Source of the DNA: Aquirufa antheringensis
Lineage (GTDB): Bacteria > Bacteroidota > Bacteroidia > Cytophagales > Spirosomataceae
Direction: 5' to 3'
Assembly: GCF_004307425.1 (NCBI RefSeq)
Contig: NZ_SEWZ01000003.1
Span: 372,001-436,000, forward strand
Length of the DNA stretch: 64,000 nt
Below, piece after piece: positions 43,977-54,907 of this stretch (positions are counted from its first letter, which is position 1; the number at the start of each line of letters is the position of its first letter). The notes beneath the pieces are model-generated. The model saw only the letters and a list, made by a program, of their open reading frames with translations. It was not told where the DNA came from and did not search any database. The position numbers and the translations under genes were made by a program.

Positions 43977-45512
43977 ATGCGTTACAAAGGTTGGATTTTC
44001 CTGGTATTTCTTCTGAGTTTGTCGTTTTTAACACAAGCGCAGGGGCAACTTTTGCAAGTCATTCGAGCGGACAGTTTGAATGGAATGCAACAGGATTTAA
44101 TCATGCGCAAAACCCTGGTAGGTCGCGTATTATTGCAACAAGGAACGACGACACTTTACTGTGATCAGGCCGTTTTGAACTCTACCACGAATAACGTGGA
44201 AGCTTACGGCCACGTGCGCATCATTCAAGCCGATACGGTAACCATTACGGGTGATACGGCTTTATACAATGGCAATATGCGCCAGGCCTATATCAGCGGC
44301 CGGGTGAAATTAGATGATCATACGATTATCTTGAATACGCCCAAATTAGACTATGATTTAAACTCCAAAATGGCCATCTATCATTCAGGAGCTAAGATCA
44401 TCGATAAAAAATCTACCCTGACGAGTCGCGAAGGTTTTTACAATACCACGACTAAGAATTTTTTATTTAAAGAGAAGGTTCGCGTCATCGATAAAGAAGG
44501 AGGCTCCGTAAAAGCAGATTCACTGAAATACAACACGCTCTCCAAGGAAGCCTTTTTCATTGCACCCACGGAAATTGTGACGAAAAAAGATACCGTCATT
44601 ACCAGTCGCGGTTTCTACAATACGATCACGAAGGTGTCGAATTTTACAGGTCGTTCGACGGCAAAAACCGACGAATATATTCTGACAGCAGATACCTTAT
44701 TTTACGATTCTCCTACCCAAATTGGGGTGGCAAAAGGGAAGGTTGAATTCGTTAGCCAAAAAGAAAAAGTAATCCTGAAAGGGGATAATGGCCGTTATGC
44801 GGGTAAAACGGGTATCACTCGGGTTTATGGCCACGCGTGGATGCAAAACATCATGGAGAAAGACACGCTGTATTTGACGGCGGATACTCTCGTTTCTGTT
44901 AACATTAAAAAGGATTCGATTCGAAAGTTATTTGCCTACAAAAATGTCCTCATTTACAAGTCAGATTTATCTGGTAGATGCGATTCGCTAGGGTATAATG
45001 TGCAGGATTCGATTATTCATTTCTACCAAAAACCGATTCTCTGGACCCAGGATTCGCAATCTCAAGCGGATTCCATTTCCTTATTTATGGGAAATCAGAA
45101 GCTAAAGGAAATGCGTTTGCGCGGCAAATCATTCGTTATTTCTATCGATTCTGCGAATCATTATAATCAAATCAAAGGCAGAAAAGTGTGGGTTCATTTC
45201 AAAGAGGATTCTAAGCTGAACCGGGTGAATGTAGAGGGGAATGGGGAGAGTATCTATTATGTCATCGATGATAAGAGAGTAACTACTGGTTTAAATCGAG
45301 TTGAATGTAGTCGAATGAACTTATTTTTTGAAGATAATAAGGTGAAGAAGATTGCTTTTATCACGAAGCCAGAGGCTAAGTTCGTGCCTCCCAAAGAATG
45401 GAAAGGTGATCTGCAAGAATTAGATGGATTCCGCTGGAGAATCTCCGAAAAGCCATCCCTCCAAACCATTCTGAAACGGGTGGAATACCAAGTCCTTGTT
45501 AAAAAACCTTAA
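43977..45512 (+). CDS. OstA-like (LptA/LptD-N domain) periplasmic protein
   Basis: A 511-residue protein with a signal peptide (RYKGWIFLVFLLSLSFLTQAQ) and repeated OstA-type beta-jellyroll strands (DQAVLNSTTNNVEAYGHVRI, DTVTITGDTALYNG, ...), as in LptA and the N-domain of LptD. It may form part of a lipopolysaccharide bridge across the periplasm in this phylum, where OstA-like proteins are longer than E. coli LptA. It has no outer-membrane barrel. It is divergent from tilS and not in an operon with lpt genes here. Confidence 0.82.
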   Translation: MRYKGWIFLVFLLSLSFLTQAQGQLLQVIRADSLNGMQQDLIMRKTLVGRVLLQQGTTTLYCDQAVLNSTTNNVEAYGHVRIIQADTVTITGDTALYNGNMRQAYISGRVKLDDHTIILNTPKLDYDLNSKMAIYHSGAKIIDKKSTLTSREGFYNTTTKNFLFKEKVRVIDKEGGSVKADSLKYNTLSKEAFFIAPTEIVTKKDTVITSRGFYNTITKVSNFTGRSTAKTDEYILTADTLFYDSPTQIGVAKGKVEFVSQKEKVILKGDNGRYAGKTGITRVYGHAWMQNIMEKDTLYLTADTLVSVNIKKDSIRKLFAYKNVLIYKSDLSGRCDSLGYNVQDSIIHFYQKPILWTQDSQSQADSISLFMGNQKLKEMRLRGKSFVISIDSANHYNQIKGRKVWVHFKEDSKLNRVNVEGNGESIYYVIDDKRVTTGLNRVECSRMNLFFEDNKVKKIAFITKPEAKFVPPKEWKGDLQELDGFRWRISEKPSLQTILKRVEYQVLVKKP

Positions 45513-45563
45513 AAAGGACAGAGCCATCAGAAAATGTACTAATTTCGTCTCAACGATTTGAGA

Positions 45564-45914
45564 ATGAAAATAGTATTGCGACATATCACTTTAATTTTAG
45601 TCCTAGTAGCTCTGCTAGGATTCAAAAATGACCCCTATTTATTTCAGGCGGATCGTATTTTCGTTTCCCATTTATATCCTAATCCGGCTGCCGATTATGC
45701 TTTGGTCGATTACCAATTTTCGGGTAATAACCAAGAGGTCAAAATAGCGATTTATAATGTGTTAGGATTAGTGGTAAAGGAAGTCGAACTGGATAAAGAG
45801 GATCGCAGCGCTAAAATATCCTTGCGTGAATTGAATAGTGGACTGTATATGTACCAGCTGCTCGTAGATGGTAAACCTGTCGCCACAAAGAAGTTGATGG
45901 TGCGTAAGCAATAA
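45564..45914 (+). CDS. Short protein consisting mainly of a T9SS type A sorting domain
   Basis: A 116-residue protein with an N-terminal hydrophobic signal (residues about 6-21) and then, almost at once, a T9SS C-terminal sorting domain: LYPNPAADYALVDYQ, IAIYNVLGLVVKEVEL, LNSGLYMYQLLVDG and TKKLMVRK. Such domains normally sit after a large cargo. With fewer than 30 residues between signal and domain there is no cargo, so it may compete for or test the secretion machinery, or be a remnant. ATG 45564 is used; a TTG at 45558 adds two residues. It is followed by a terminator. Confidence 0.85.
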   Translation: MKIVLRHITLILVLVALLGFKNDPYLFQADRIFVSHLYPNPAADYALVDYQFSGNNQEVKIAIYNVLGLVVKEVELDKEDRSAKISLRELNSGLYMYQLLVDGKPVATKKLMVRKQ

Positions 45915-45917
45915 AAA

Positions 45918-45946
45918 AAAGAGCCGCATAATTAGCGGCTCTTTTT
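45918..45946. terminator. Bidirectional terminator between the sorting-domain gene and htpG
   Basis: An 11-bp perfect stem (45918-45928 with 45936-45946) with a 7-nt loop has an A run on the left and a T run on the right, so it can end both convergent transcripts. Confidence 0.85.
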
Positions 45947-45966
45947 ATTTGTCTTAAGGAGATTTC

Positions 45967-47784
45967 TTAAAAACCTCCCACTGTTCTCTTAATGAAGGCT
46001 GTCAAATCAGCCCCCGTTAATAGATTTTGCGATAGTAAAGCTAGGTCTGAGATTTGTTTCGCTAGCGCTTTTTGTTCGCTCTCGTCTTTCAAATCAGCTA
46101 GTTTACTAATCAATGGGTGGTTCGCGTTGATGGTGATGTTATAGGTGTTTGGCATAGCTCCAAACATGCCCATACCGCCACCGCCGGTCTTCGACATGTC
46201 ACTCATTCTGCGCATGAACTCGTTTTGAGTCACGATGGCAGGTAATTCATCCGGTGACATTGCCTCTACGGCCACTACTTTTTGTTTGTCATTTAGGGTT
46301 TCTTCGAAGACTTTCTTCACGCTCTCTTTTTGAGCATCCGATAAAATCGCTTCCAAAGTAATCCCCGTATCAATTAATTTGTCGACTGCATCAGCATCTA
46401 CACGCTTCCATTGCGTCTTTTCTAATTTAGACTCCATCGTGTTAATGAAGTGGCTGTCGATCAGGGTATCCAATTTAATGACTGAGTAACCTTTGTTTTG
46501 GGCGGATTGAATAAAGGCATCTTGTTGCTCGACGTCGGTGGTATACAAGTACACCTTGTTTCCGTCCTTGTCTGTTTGGGCAGCTTGCACCTCTTCACTG
46601 TATTCGTCTAACGTGAAATACTTGTTATTTGTATCTTGAACTAGACAAAAATCTTTTGCTTTCTCTAAGAATTTCTCGTCCGAAATCATTCCGTACTTGA
46701 TGAATAAGCCGATATTTGCGAATTTTTCTTCGAATCCAGGGCGATCCGATTTGAATAATTCAGCTAATTTATCCGCTACTTTCTTCGTGATATACGAATT
46801 GATTTTCTTCACGTTCGAATCTGCTTGTAAGAACGAGCGAGAGACGTTTAATGGAATATCGGGTGAGTCGATGACCCCGTGCAATAACATCAAGAATTCA
46901 GGAACGATGTCTTTTACCTCATCGGTGATGAATACCTGGCGGCTGTAAAGGGAGATTTTTTCGCGTTGCAATTGCATCTCGTTTTTCACTTTTGGGAAAT
47001 ATAAAATACCCGTTAGATTAAACGGATAGTCCACATTTAAGTGAATCCAGAACAAAGGTTTCTCTTGGAAAGGGTATAATTCCTCGTAGAACTTCAAGTA
47101 ATCCTCGTCTGTTAAATCAGATGGAGATTTAGTCCAAATCGGGTTCGGATTATTGATTACCTTATCGCCAAACTCAATCTCAATCGGCAAGAATTTGCCG
47201 TATTTCTCCAAGATCGACTTTAATTTGAACTCCTCTAAAAACTCTTCTGAATCTTCTGCGATATGCAAGATGATATCTGTTCCGCGCGTTTTCTTTTTGG
47301 CTGATCCAATCGTGTATTCGGTAGAACCGTCGCACTTCCAAGTAGCGGCCTCGGAACCCTCTTGGTAGGATTTAGAGATGATCTCGACCTCTTTCGCCAC
47401 CATAAAGGCCGAATAGAAACCCAGACCAAAATGTCCGATAATACCTTTGTCATCTCCTTGGTCCTTGTATTTTTCTACGAATTCCGTAGCTCCAGAGAAG
47501 GCGATTTGGTTGATGTATTTCTTGATTTCTTCTGCGGTCATACCGATACCGTTGTCAGAAATCGTGATGGTCTTTTTGTCTTTGTCAAAACTAACTTTCA
47601 CCTTTAGTTCCCCTAATTCACCGTTAAATTCACCAATGGAACTTAAGCGCTTGATTTTTTGGGACGCATCTACGGCGTTTGAAACTAGCTCACGAAGGAA
47701 AATCTCGTGATCCGAATAGAGAAATTTCTTGATGATGGGAAAAATGTTCTCGGTGTGAATGGAGATGTTACCTGTTTCTTTCAT
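45967..47784 (-). CDS. htpG: Molecular chaperone HtpG (Hsp90)
   Basis: A 605-residue cytoplasmic Hsp90. The ATP site is intact: FLRELVSNAVDASQKIK, DNGIGMT and IGHFGLGFYSAFMV. The middle domain has VSRSFLQADSNVKK. The C-terminal dimerisation domain contains a short glycine/methionine-rich loop (TGGGGMGMFGAMP). Length is normal. Preceded by a divergent gap to the PorP/SprF gene; no heat-shock element was recognised. Confidence 0.96.
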   Translation of the reverse strand: MKETGNISIHTENIFPIIKKFLYSDHEIFLRELVSNAVDASQKIKRLSSIGEFNGELGELKVKVSFDKDKKTITISDNGIGMTAEEIKKYINQIAFSGATEFVEKYKDQGDDKGIIGHFGLGFYSAFMVAKEVEIISKSYQEGSEAATWKCDGSTEYTIGSAKKKTRGTDIILHIAEDSEEFLEEFKLKSILEKYGKFLPIEIEFGDKVINNPNPIWTKSPSDLTDEDYLKFYEELYPFQEKPLFWIHLNVDYPFNLTGILYFPKVKNEMQLQREKISLYSRQVFITDEVKDIVPEFLMLLHGVIDSPDIPLNVSRSFLQADSNVKKINSYITKKVADKLAELFKSDRPGFEEKFANIGLFIKYGMISDEKFLEKAKDFCLVQDTNNKYFTLDEYSEEVQAAQTDKDGNKVYLYTTDVEQQDAFIQSAQNKGYSVIKLDTLIDSHFINTMESKLEKTQWKRVDADAVDKLIDTGITLEAILSDAQKESVKKVFEETLNDKQKVVAVEAMSPDELPAIVTQNEFMRRMSDMSKTGGGGMGMFGAMPNTYNITINANHPLISKLADLKDESEQKALAKQISDLALLSQNLLTGADLTAFIKRTVGGF

Positions 47785-47871
47785 ATTTTTTAAAATTAAT
47801 AATCCTACATTTGGGCATTCTTTTGCAATTTTAATTCCAAGACAGCGAGAGGTGTCACATTGTCAGTTTTT

Positions 47872-48765
47872 ATGAGAAAACTTGCCTTGCTTTTATTCCT
47901 TTCATTCGCAGTTCACGCCCAGCAAGAATCTTTGCGGATGGCTTATCCATTTCTCCCATTAGCTATTAATCCAGCGGATGCAGGAGCGCAGAAGATTTTT
48001 TCTGCCAAAGGGATCTTTCGCAAAAAACCTCTCTTTCAGACGATAGGCGGTGCCTCGTCTTCTCAACAATTGATGAGCATCGATATGCCTTTGCAAAAGG
48101 GGAGCTGGGGCTTGGGGTTTTTGGGATACAATACGGATCAATCCTATGCAACTCCTTCAGGACTGATATCTTCTAACTTAGGATTAGCGGTAGTCGCTTC
48201 TAAGCATGAGCATTGGGGGAGAGGGAATCAATTGAGCTATGGAATTAATGTAGGGGTGAATCAATATCCCATTTTAGGCAAATCGGGTTCTAGTGAGCTT
48301 TTAGGAAGTATCGGGATAGGGGTGACCTATCGAAAAGAAGCCTTGATGGTGGGAATTTCGAAGCCTACTAATCGATTTGATGGCTTGGGTGATGCGCCTC
48401 TATATTTGCAAGCGTCCTATTATTTCCCCGTGGGTGATTTGCATACACTAAAAGTGGGAACCGTTTTACGAAAGGATCTGCAGACGAAAGTGGATTTAAA
48501 TGCTGTTTTTTGGTACCAAGAAAAACTTGGTATTGGGTTGTGGTACCAGCAGACGGGCTCGGAGTTTGGTGATCCAGCTTTATTAGGTTCGTTGGAGGTG
48601 CCGCTAGGTATGAATTTTAGAGTAGGTTATTCGTATGATTTTCTGGGTAAAAATGTATCGACACTTGGTTCGACTACTTCGAGTGAAGCGTCTGGTTTTC
48701 ATCAAATTTTCCTCCGTTATGACCTCGATTTTGGCTTGGGGAAATTAGGTCAATTTAGACCTTAA
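47872..48765 (+). CDS. PorP/SprF-family type IX secretion membrane protein
   Basis: A 297-residue outer-membrane protein with signal peptide MRKLALLLFLSFAVHAQ and the family N-terminus PFLPLAINPADAGA, followed by beta strands ending in IFLRYDLDFGLG. PorP/SprF proteins help secrete or attach T9SS cargo, often paired one-to-one with a large surface protein. No such cargo is adjacent here. ATG 47872 begins the signal peptide; a TTG at 47860 is less likely. A -7-like TACATTTG (47806-47813) lies upstream. Confidence 0.85.
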   Translation: MRKLALLLFLSFAVHAQQESLRMAYPFLPLAINPADAGAQKIFSAKGIFRKKPLFQTIGGASSSQQLMSIDMPLQKGSWGLGFLGYNTDQSYATPSGLISSNLGLAVVASKHEHWGRGNQLSYGINVGVNQYPILGKSGSSELLGSIGIGVTYRKEALMVGISKPTNRFDGLGDAPLYLQASYYFPVGDLHTLKVGTVLRKDLQTKVDLNAVFWYQEKLGIGLWYQQTGSEFGDPALLGSLEVPLGMNFRVGYSYDFLGKNVSTLGSTTSSEASGFHQIFLRYDLDFGLGKLGQFRP

Positions 48766-49016
48766 AAGAACAGGCTAATTATTGGTGATTTTAGAGGAAA
48801 AAATTGAAATTATTAAAGAAATTTTAGAGGGCTTTTACAATGGATAAAATTCCTCAGAAATTTGTGCACTTATAGCTAAAAAACCCAAGAATAAGTAGGG
48901 GTATTTTGCGGAGCAAATAGTAAATTGCGTAGATTTTAGCATTTATAGATTGTTAAGATTGTACTAAACCAAAACATTGAAACATTTCTTTGGCCTAAAG
49001 CCTAGAAAATTAACTT

Positions 49017-51746
49017 ATGGATCCATTTTCCTACGTAGCCAATGCCGACACGCAAGTCATAGCTGACTTGTATGAGGCGTACAAACAAGATCCCAATTCA
49101 GTAGATAGCTCTTGGAGAGATTTCTTCAAAGGTTTCGACTTTTCTCAAACCTGGTTAGGCGAGGGAGCTCCTGCGGGCGCTGTTTCTGCTGATTCAAGCC
49201 ACGTTCAGAAAGAAATGGCGGTTATCTCCTTGATTAAGGCATTCCGTTCAAGAGGCCACTTATTATCTAAAACTAACCCGGTGCGTGAGCGCAAGGATCG
49301 TAAGCCACGTTTAGATTTGGCGGATTATTCTTTGTCTGATGCGGATTTAGATACCGTTTTCCAAGCGGGATCTTTCATGGGTTTAGGTGCAGTGACTTTG
49401 CGCACGATTCAAGCAGCTTTACATAAAATCTATGCAGGTTCAGTGGGTTTCGAATATTCGTATATCCGCGACGTACAGCAAAAAGAGTGGTTACGTAATA
49501 AAATCGAGAAGGAAGCACTTTCATTCAAGCCTACGTTTGAGGAGAAAAAGCACATTCTTCAGAAGATGAACGAGGCCGTTGTTTTTGAGAACTTCTTAGG
49601 TACAAAATATTTAGGCCAAAAGCGTTTCGGCTTAGAAGGTGGAGAATCCACTATCGCCGGTTTAGATGCGATTATCAATGTAGCAGCTGATGCGGGTGTG
49701 AAGGAGGCGATGATCGGGATGGCGCACAGAGGGCGTTTGAACGTTTTGGCAAACATCATGCACAAATCATACGAAGCAATCTTTGATGGTTTCGAAGGAA
49801 ATGTTCCTAATGAAATTCACGGAGATGGTGATGTAAAATACCACTTAGGTTATTCAAGCAAGCATATTTCACCTAAAGGAAGCGAGATTTCGTTGAAATT
49901 AGCTCCTAATCCATCACACTTAGAAGCGGTGAATCCCTTAGTAGAAGGTTTCTGCCGGGCTAGTGCAGATGCGCATTATGCAGGAGATTACGATAAAGTA
50001 TTACCTATTTTAATTCACGGAGATGCGGCGGTAGCTGGTCAAGGTATCGTGTATGAGGTAACTCAGATGGCGAAATTAAAGGGTTACGGTACAGGTGGAA
50101 CCATCCACTTTGTGATCAATAACCAAGTAGGTTTTACGACTGACTTTGAAGATGCTCGTTCGGCGATTTATTGCACGGATGTGGCTAAAATCATCGATGC
50201 ACCGGTATTCCACGTGAATGGAGATGATCCAGAAGCAGTGGTATTTGTGTCTCGTATGGCGGCAGAATACCGTCAAGAATTTAACCGCGATGTATTTGTG
50301 GATATGGTTTGTTACCGTCGTAATGGCCACAACGAATCAGATGAGCCTCGTTTTACGCAGCCTACGTTGTATGCGAACATCACGAATCACCCAAACCCAC
50401 GCGAGGTTTACACACAACAATTAATCAAGAACGGCGAGATCGAGGCTAAATTAGCCGAAGAAATGGATTCCGCTTTCAAAGCTGAATTACAGGCTCGTTT
50501 AGATATGGTGAAGCAAAAAGTAAGCCCACCGTATGTTCCTTTGAAATTAGATAACCGCTGGTCAGCGCTTCGTTTCTCCAACGAAACGGATTTTGATTCG
50601 TCTCCTAAAACGGCGATCTCGAAAGAGGTGATTGATTCAGTAGCGAAAGCGTTGACTTCTTTGCCAAAAGGTTTTACTGCCTTAAAGCAAATCGAAAAAG
50701 TAATCGCAGATCGCAAAGGATATTTCGAAAAAGGCCAATTAAACTGGGCTACGGCTGAATTATTAGCGTATGGTTCACTTCTTTTAGAAGGCAAACCTGT
50801 TCGTTTATCCGGCCAAGATGTCCAACGCGGTACGTTCTCTCACCGTCACGTCGTATTACACGATGCGAACACGAATGAGAACTACAATTCGTTAAACCAC
50901 ATTAAAGAGGGTCAAGAGCAAGCGCAGATTTATAACTCCTTACTTTCTGAGTACGGCGTATTAGGTTTCGAATTTGGTTATGCCTTAGCGAATCCAGATG
51001 CCTTAGTTATTTGGGAAGCACAGTTTGGTGACTTCGCCAATGGCGCTCAAACCATGATTGACCAATTCGTTTCATCTCATGAATCGAAGTGGGGTACTCA
51101 GAATGGTTTGGTGATGTTATTGCCGCACGGTTATGAGGGGCAAGGTCCAGAGCACTCGAATGCACGTCCAGAGCGTTTCTTGCAGTTAGCTGCCGAAAAC
51201 AACATGATCGTGGCGAACTTAACGACGCCAGCGAATATTTTCCACGCTTTACGTCGTCAATTGACTTGGGATTTCCGCAAGCCATTAGTCGTGATGTCGC
51301 CTAAGTCCATCTTCCGTCACCCGAAAGTGGTTTCGCCTATCGAAGAGTTTACGAAGGGTAAATTCCAAGAGGTGATCGGTGATAGCTATGCAGATAAGGC
51401 CAAAGTGAAGAAGGTATTACTTTGCTCTGGTAAAGTATACTTCGATCTATTGGATCGCCAAGAAAAAGATAAGCGCAAGGATGTGGCGATTGTACGTTTG
51501 GAACAATTACACCCATTCCCTACGAAGCAAGTAGACGTAGAATTAGCGAAATACAAAGGCGCAGATGTATTCTTCGTGCAAGAAGAACCGGAAAACATGG
51601 GCTACTGGTCGTATGTGATCCGTGAATTTGGCTGGTCTAAATTCAAAGGTTTAGTCGCGCGTAAAAAATCCGCTTCTCCTGCGACTGGATTCTTGAAAGT
51701 TCACGGCGTAGAGCAAGTAAACCTAATTAACAAAGCATTCGAATAA
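49017..51746 (+). CDS. sucA: 2-oxoglutarate dehydrogenase E1 component
   Basis: A 909-residue thiamine-diphosphate enzyme that decarboxylates 2-oxoglutarate in the TCA cycle. The N-terminal segment ([24 protein letters not shown]) matches the E2/E1-binding arm. Core motifs are [19 protein letters not shown], the thiamine site region [16 protein letters not shown] and [11 protein letters not shown], then [17 protein letters not shown] and [21 protein letters not shown]. sucB follows by 10 bp. A weak promoter candidate is TTG 48906 with TAGATTTT at 48930. Confidence 0.97.
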   Translation: MDPFSYVANADTQVIADLYEAYKQDPNSVDSSWRDFFKGFDFSQTWLGEGAPAGAVSADSSHVQKEMAVISLIKAFRSRGHLLSKTNPVRERKDRKPRLDLADYSLSDADLDTVFQAGSFMGLGAVTLRTIQAALHKIYAGSVGFEYSYIRDVQQKEWLRNKIEKEALSFKPTFEEKKHILQKMNEAVVFENFLGTKYLGQKRFGLEGGESTIAGLDAIINVAADAGVKEAMIGMAHRGRLNVLANIMHKSYEAIFDGFEGNVPNEIHGDGDVKYHLGYSSKHISPKGSEISLKLAPNPSHLEAVNPLVEGFCRASADAHYAGDYDKVLPILIHGDAAVAGQGIVYEVTQMAKLKGYGTGGTIHFVINNQVGFTTDFEDARSAIYCTDVAKIIDAPVFHVNGDDPEAVVFVSRMAAEYRQEFNRDVFVDMVCYRRNGHNESDEPRFTQPTLYANITNHPNPREVYTQQLIKNGEIEAKLAEEMDSAFKAELQARLDMVKQKVSPPYVPLKLDNRWSALRFSNETDFDSSPKTAISKEVIDSVAKALTSLPKGFTALKQIEKVIADRKGYFEKGQLNWATAELLAYGSLLLEGKPVRLSGQDVQRGTFSHRHVVLHDANTNENYNSLNHIKEGQEQAQIYNSLLSEYGVLGFEFGYALANPDALVIWEAQFGDFANGAQTMIDQFVSSHESKWGTQNGLVMLLPHGYEGQGPEHSNARPERFLQLAAENNMIVANLTTPANIFHALRRQLTWDFRKPLVVMSPKSIFRHPKVVSPIEEFTKGKFQEVIGDSYADKAKVKKVLLCSGKVYFDLLDRQEKDKRKDVAIVRLEQLHPFPTKQVDVELAKYKGADVFFVQEEPENMGYWSYVIREFGWSKFKGLVARKKSASPATGFLKVHGVEQVNLINKAFE

Positions 51747-51756
51747 TAGAATTATT

Positions 51757-53283
51757 ATGGCTATAGAAATGAAAGTGCCCGCTGTGGGCGAGTCGATTAC
51801 GGAAGTGACCGTTGCTACTTGGAACAAGAAGGAAGGCGATCACGTGAAATTAGACGAGGTTTTGTGCGAATTAGAATCGGACAAAGCGACCTTTGAATTG
51901 CCTGCAGAGGCGGAAGGTGTGTTGCATATTGTGGCGAAAGAAGGCGATGTTCTTCCGATCGGCGCAATCATCTGTACGATTGAGGCAGGTGGAGCAACCG
52001 CATCAGTGAAAGTGGCAGATGCTCCTGTTGTAGCAGCTGTGGCTGCTCCGGCACCTGCACCTGTTGCAGCACCTGCGGCGGGTCCTACGTCTGTTTTAGA
52101 AGTAAAAGTTCCTGCAGTAGGGGAGTCGATCACGGAAGTGACGGTTTCTGTTTGGAATAAGAAAACGGGGGATAGCGTTTCTTTAGACGAAGTACTTTGC
52201 GAATTGGAATCAGATAAAGCGACGTTCGAATTGCCAGCTGAATCAGCGGGTGTATTAGAAATTGTGGCTGAATCAGGAACGATAGTTCCGATTGGAGGAA
52301 TTTTGGCAAGAATCACTGTAGGTGGTTCTGTAGCTGTGGCAGCTCCTGCCCCAGCAGCAGCGCCATCTGCTCCAGCAGCTCCAGCTTCTTCTGTGGATGC
52401 GACATATGCAGCGGGTCACCCATCTCCAGCAGCAGCAAAAATATTAGATGAAAAAGGAATCTCCGCTGCTTCGGTAGCAGGTTCAGGCGTAGGTGGTCGC
52501 ATCACTAAAGAGGATGCGGTTGCTGCAGTTAAACCAGCTTCGGCATCGGCTCCAGCCGCTTCTGCTCCGGCAGCAGCGACATCAGATCGTACACGTCGCG
52601 AAAAAATGAGCTCATTGCGTAAGACAGTGGCTCGTCGTTTAGTGGCAGTGAAGAATGAAACAGCGATGTTGACGACGTTTAACGAAGTCGATATGAAGCC
52701 AGTGATGGATCTTCGCGGTAAATACAAAGATAAATTCAAGGAGAAACACGGTGTAGGCTTAGGCTTCATGTCGTTCTTCACTAAAGCAGTTTGCGTGGCT
52801 CTAAAAGAGTTTCCATCTGTGAATGCAAAAATCGATGGAGACGAAATTGTATTCCACGACTATTGCGATATTTCTATTGCGGTATCTGCTCCAAAAGGCT
52901 TAGTGGTTCCCGTGATTCGTTCAGCGGAAAACTTATCTTTAGCAGGAATCGAATCAGAAGTGGTTCGTTTAGCAGGTAAGGCACGTGAGAACAAATTGAG
53001 CTTAGAGGAAATGAGTGGCGGTACGTTCACCATTACGAATGGGGGAGTATTTGGTTCGATGTTATCGACTCCGATTATCAACGCACCACAAGTGGCGATC
53101 CTAGGTATGCACAATATCGTAGAGCGTCCAGTGGTGGTAGATGGCCAAATCGTCATCCGTCCTATTATGTACTTAGCTTTATCCTACGATCACCGTATTA
53201 TTGATGGTCGTGAGTCGGTTAGCTTCTTAGTTCGCTTAAAGCAACTTTTAGAGGATCCAGCTCGTTTATTATTAGATATTTAA
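51757..53283 (+). CDS. sucB: Dihydrolipoyl succinyltransferase (E2), two lipoyl domains
   Basis: A 508-residue E2 subunit. It has two lipoyl domains (about 1-77 and 117-190), each with [14 protein letters not shown] and the lipoylated Lys, joined by Ala/Pro-rich linkers. An E3-binding domain (about 225-262, [13 protein letters not shown]) and the catalytic domain (about 285-508) with [13 protein letters not shown] follow. Most SucB proteins carry one lipoyl domain; two occur in several Bacteroidota. E1 and E3 genes flank it. Confidence 0.95.
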   Translation: MAIEMKVPAVGESITEVTVATWNKKEGDHVKLDEVLCELESDKATFELPAEAEGVLHIVAKEGDVLPIGAIICTIEAGGATASVKVADAPVVAAVAAPAPAPVAAPAAGPTSVLEVKVPAVGESITEVTVSVWNKKTGDSVSLDEVLCELESDKATFELPAESAGVLEIVAESGTIVPIGGILARITVGGSVAVAAPAPAAAPSAPAAPASSVDATYAAGHPSPAAAKILDEKGISAASVAGSGVGGRITKEDAVAAVKPASASAPAASAPAAATSDRTRREKMSSLRKTVARRLVAVKNETAMLTTFNEVDMKPVMDLRGKYKDKFKEKHGVGLGFMSFFTKAVCVALKEFPSVNAKIDGDEIVFHDYCDISIAVSAPKGLVVPVIRSAENLSLAGIESEVVRLAGKARENKLSLEEMSGGTFTITNGGVFGSMLSTPIINAPQVAILGMHNIVERPVVVDGQIVIRPIMYLALSYDHRIIDGRESVSFLVRLKQLLEDPARLLLDI

Positions 53284-53290
53284 TCAATTG

Positions 53291-53311
53291 GATAGGCCTT
53301 TAGGGGCCTAT
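53291..53311 (+). promoter_or_regulatory. Hairpin between sucB and lpdA
   Basis: A 7-bp stem ATAGGCC/GGCCTAT (53292-53298 with 53305-53311) and 6-nt loop sit just after the sucB stop and 19 nt before lpdA. There is no T run, so it is more likely a processing or partial-termination site than a full terminator. Confidence 0.5.
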
Positions 53312-53329
53312 TCGCTTTCAATCGCCTAT

Positions 53330-54736
53330 ATGCAAGATTTTGATGTAGTAGTTATTGGTTCTGGCCCTGGTGGATACGTTTCGGCGATCCGTTCGGCTCA
53401 ATTAGGTTTCAAAGTAGCCATCATTGAGAAATACGCCGTGATGGGTGGAACTTGTTTAAATGTGGGATGTATTCCTTCCAAAGCGCTTTTGGACTCGTCT
53501 GAGCATTATTACAATGCCGTTCATAGCTTCGAAGAGCATGGAATCGATATCGCGAAGCCGAAGGTGAACATGGGCCAAATGATCAAGCGTAAAGCGGGGG
53601 TGGTTTCGAATTTGAATGCAGGTATCTCGTATTTGATGAAGAAAAATAAGATCACCACTTTCCATGGTTTGGGTTCATTTGATTCCGCTAAAACGGTGAA
53701 AGTGACCAAAGAAGATGGTTCTTCCGAAGTGATCTCTGCTAAAAATATCATCATCGCGACAGGTTCTAAGCCGACGATCTTGCCTTTTATTCCGGTGGAT
53801 AAAGAGCGTATCATCACTTCGACGGAGGCCTTAAAGATGAAAGAAGTTCCGAAACACTTAATCGTGATCGGTGCGGGAGTAATTGGTGCTGAATTAGGAT
53901 CAGTTTATGCCCGTTTAGGTTCCAAAGTTTCATTCATCGAATTTGCGGATAGCATGATTCCTACGATGGACAAGACGATGGGAAAAGAATTACAGAAGTC
54001 GATTGCCAAAATGGGCGCCGATTTCTACCTTTCACACAAAGTGACTTCTGCAGCCGTTAAAGGCAAAGAAGTAACGGTGAAAGCACAAGATTCCGCTGGA
54101 AAAGAAGTCGAAATCAAAGGTGACTATTGCCTAGTTTGTATCGGTCGTCGTCCTTATACAGATGGTTTAAACTTAGCTGCGGCTGGTTTAACAGCTGATG
54201 AGCGCGGTCGTGTTGCCGTAGATGAGCACACGCTTCAAACTTCGGTTCCAGGCATTTATGCGATTGGTGACGTAGTTCGTGGTGCGATGTTAGCGCACAA
54301 AGCGGAGGAAGAAGGAACCTTTGTAGCGGAAGTCATTGCGGGTCAAAAACCACACATTAACTACAATTTAATTCCAGGTGTTGTCTACACTTGGCCAGAA
54401 GTGGCTGCTGTAGGAAAGACAGAACAAGAATTAAAAGCGGCTGGTATCGCCTACAAAGAGGGTTCATTCCCATTCAAAGCCTTAGGTCGTGCGATTGCAT
54501 CAGGAGATGTGGATGGCGTGTGTAAAGTGTTAGCAGATGCAACGACAGACGAGATCTTAGGTGTTCACATCATCGGAGCTCGTGCTGCTGATATGATTGC
54601 GGAAGCAGTCGTTGCGATGGAATACCGTGCTTCAGCTGAAGATGTAGCTCGCATGTCTCACGCGCACCCGACGTATACGGAGGCGATGAAAGAGGCTTGT
54701 TTAGCGGCTACGGCGAAGAGGTCGATTCATTCGTAA
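53330..54736 (+). CDS. lpdA: Dihydrolipoyl dehydrogenase (E3)
   Basis: A 468-residue flavoprotein disulfide reductase that reoxidises E2-bound dihydrolipoamide. FAD motif VVIGSGPGGYVSAI, redox disulfide GGTCLNVGCIPSK, NAD motif VIGAGVIGAELGSV and the active-site His/Glu pair in SHAHPTYTEAMKEA are all present. ATG 53330 gives the standard N-terminus; a TTG at 53288 would be inside the intercistronic hairpin. It completes the sucA-sucB-lpdA operon. A heptamer array begins at the base after its stop. Confidence 0.96.
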   Translation: MQDFDVVVIGSGPGGYVSAIRSAQLGFKVAIIEKYAVMGGTCLNVGCIPSKALLDSSEHYYNAVHSFEEHGIDIAKPKVNMGQMIKRKAGVVSNLNAGISYLMKKNKITTFHGLGSFDSAKTVKVTKEDGSSEVISAKNIIIATGSKPTILPFIPVDKERIITSTEALKMKEVPKHLIVIGAGVIGAELGSVYARLGSKVSFIEFADSMIPTMDKTMGKELQKSIAKMGADFYLSHKVTSAAVKGKEVTVKAQDSAGKEVEIKGDYCLVCIGRRPYTDGLNLAAAGLTADERGRVAVDEHTLQTSVPGIYAIGDVVRGAMLAHKAEEEGTFVAEVIAGQKPHINYNLIPGVVYTWPEVAAVGKTEQELKAAGIAYKEGSFPFKALGRAIASGDVDGVCKVLADATTDEILGVHIIGARAADMIAEAVVAMEYRASAEDVARMSHAHPTYTEAMKEACLAATAKRSIHS

Positions 54737-54785
54737 GCAAAGAGCAAAGAGCAAAGTTCAAAGAGCAAAGTTCAAAGTTCAAATA
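54737..54785. repeat. CAAAG-family heptamer array, seven units after lpdA
   Basis: Exactly seven 7-bp units: GCAAAGA, GCAAAGA, GCAAAGT, TCAAAGA, GCAAAGT, TCAAAGT, TCAAATA. The first base follows the lpdA stop codon directly. Confidence 0.92.
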
Positions 54786-54791
54786 AGGTAT

Positions 54792-54820
54792 CAAAAAAGG
54801 CGCAAATTGCGCCTTTTTTG
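54792..54820 (+). terminator. Terminator after the sucAB-lpdA operon
   Basis: A 14-bp inverted repeat around a single central A (core GGCGCAA/TTGCGCC) with flanking A and T runs. It lies 55 nt after lpdA, just past the heptamer array. Confidence 0.85.
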
Positions 54821-54907
54821 ATTTTTTAGATTTAATTGATTACTTAAAATCCTAATTGTTGCTATTTTTCTAATTTTAAATTTTTATAAATTAATAGAGT
54901 AATTTGA

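Noticed and set aside
43700-44164. A 154-residue plus-strand frame overlapping tilS and the OstA-like gene
   Set aside because: It is antisense to the conserved PP-loop region of tilS and out of frame with the OstA-like gene.
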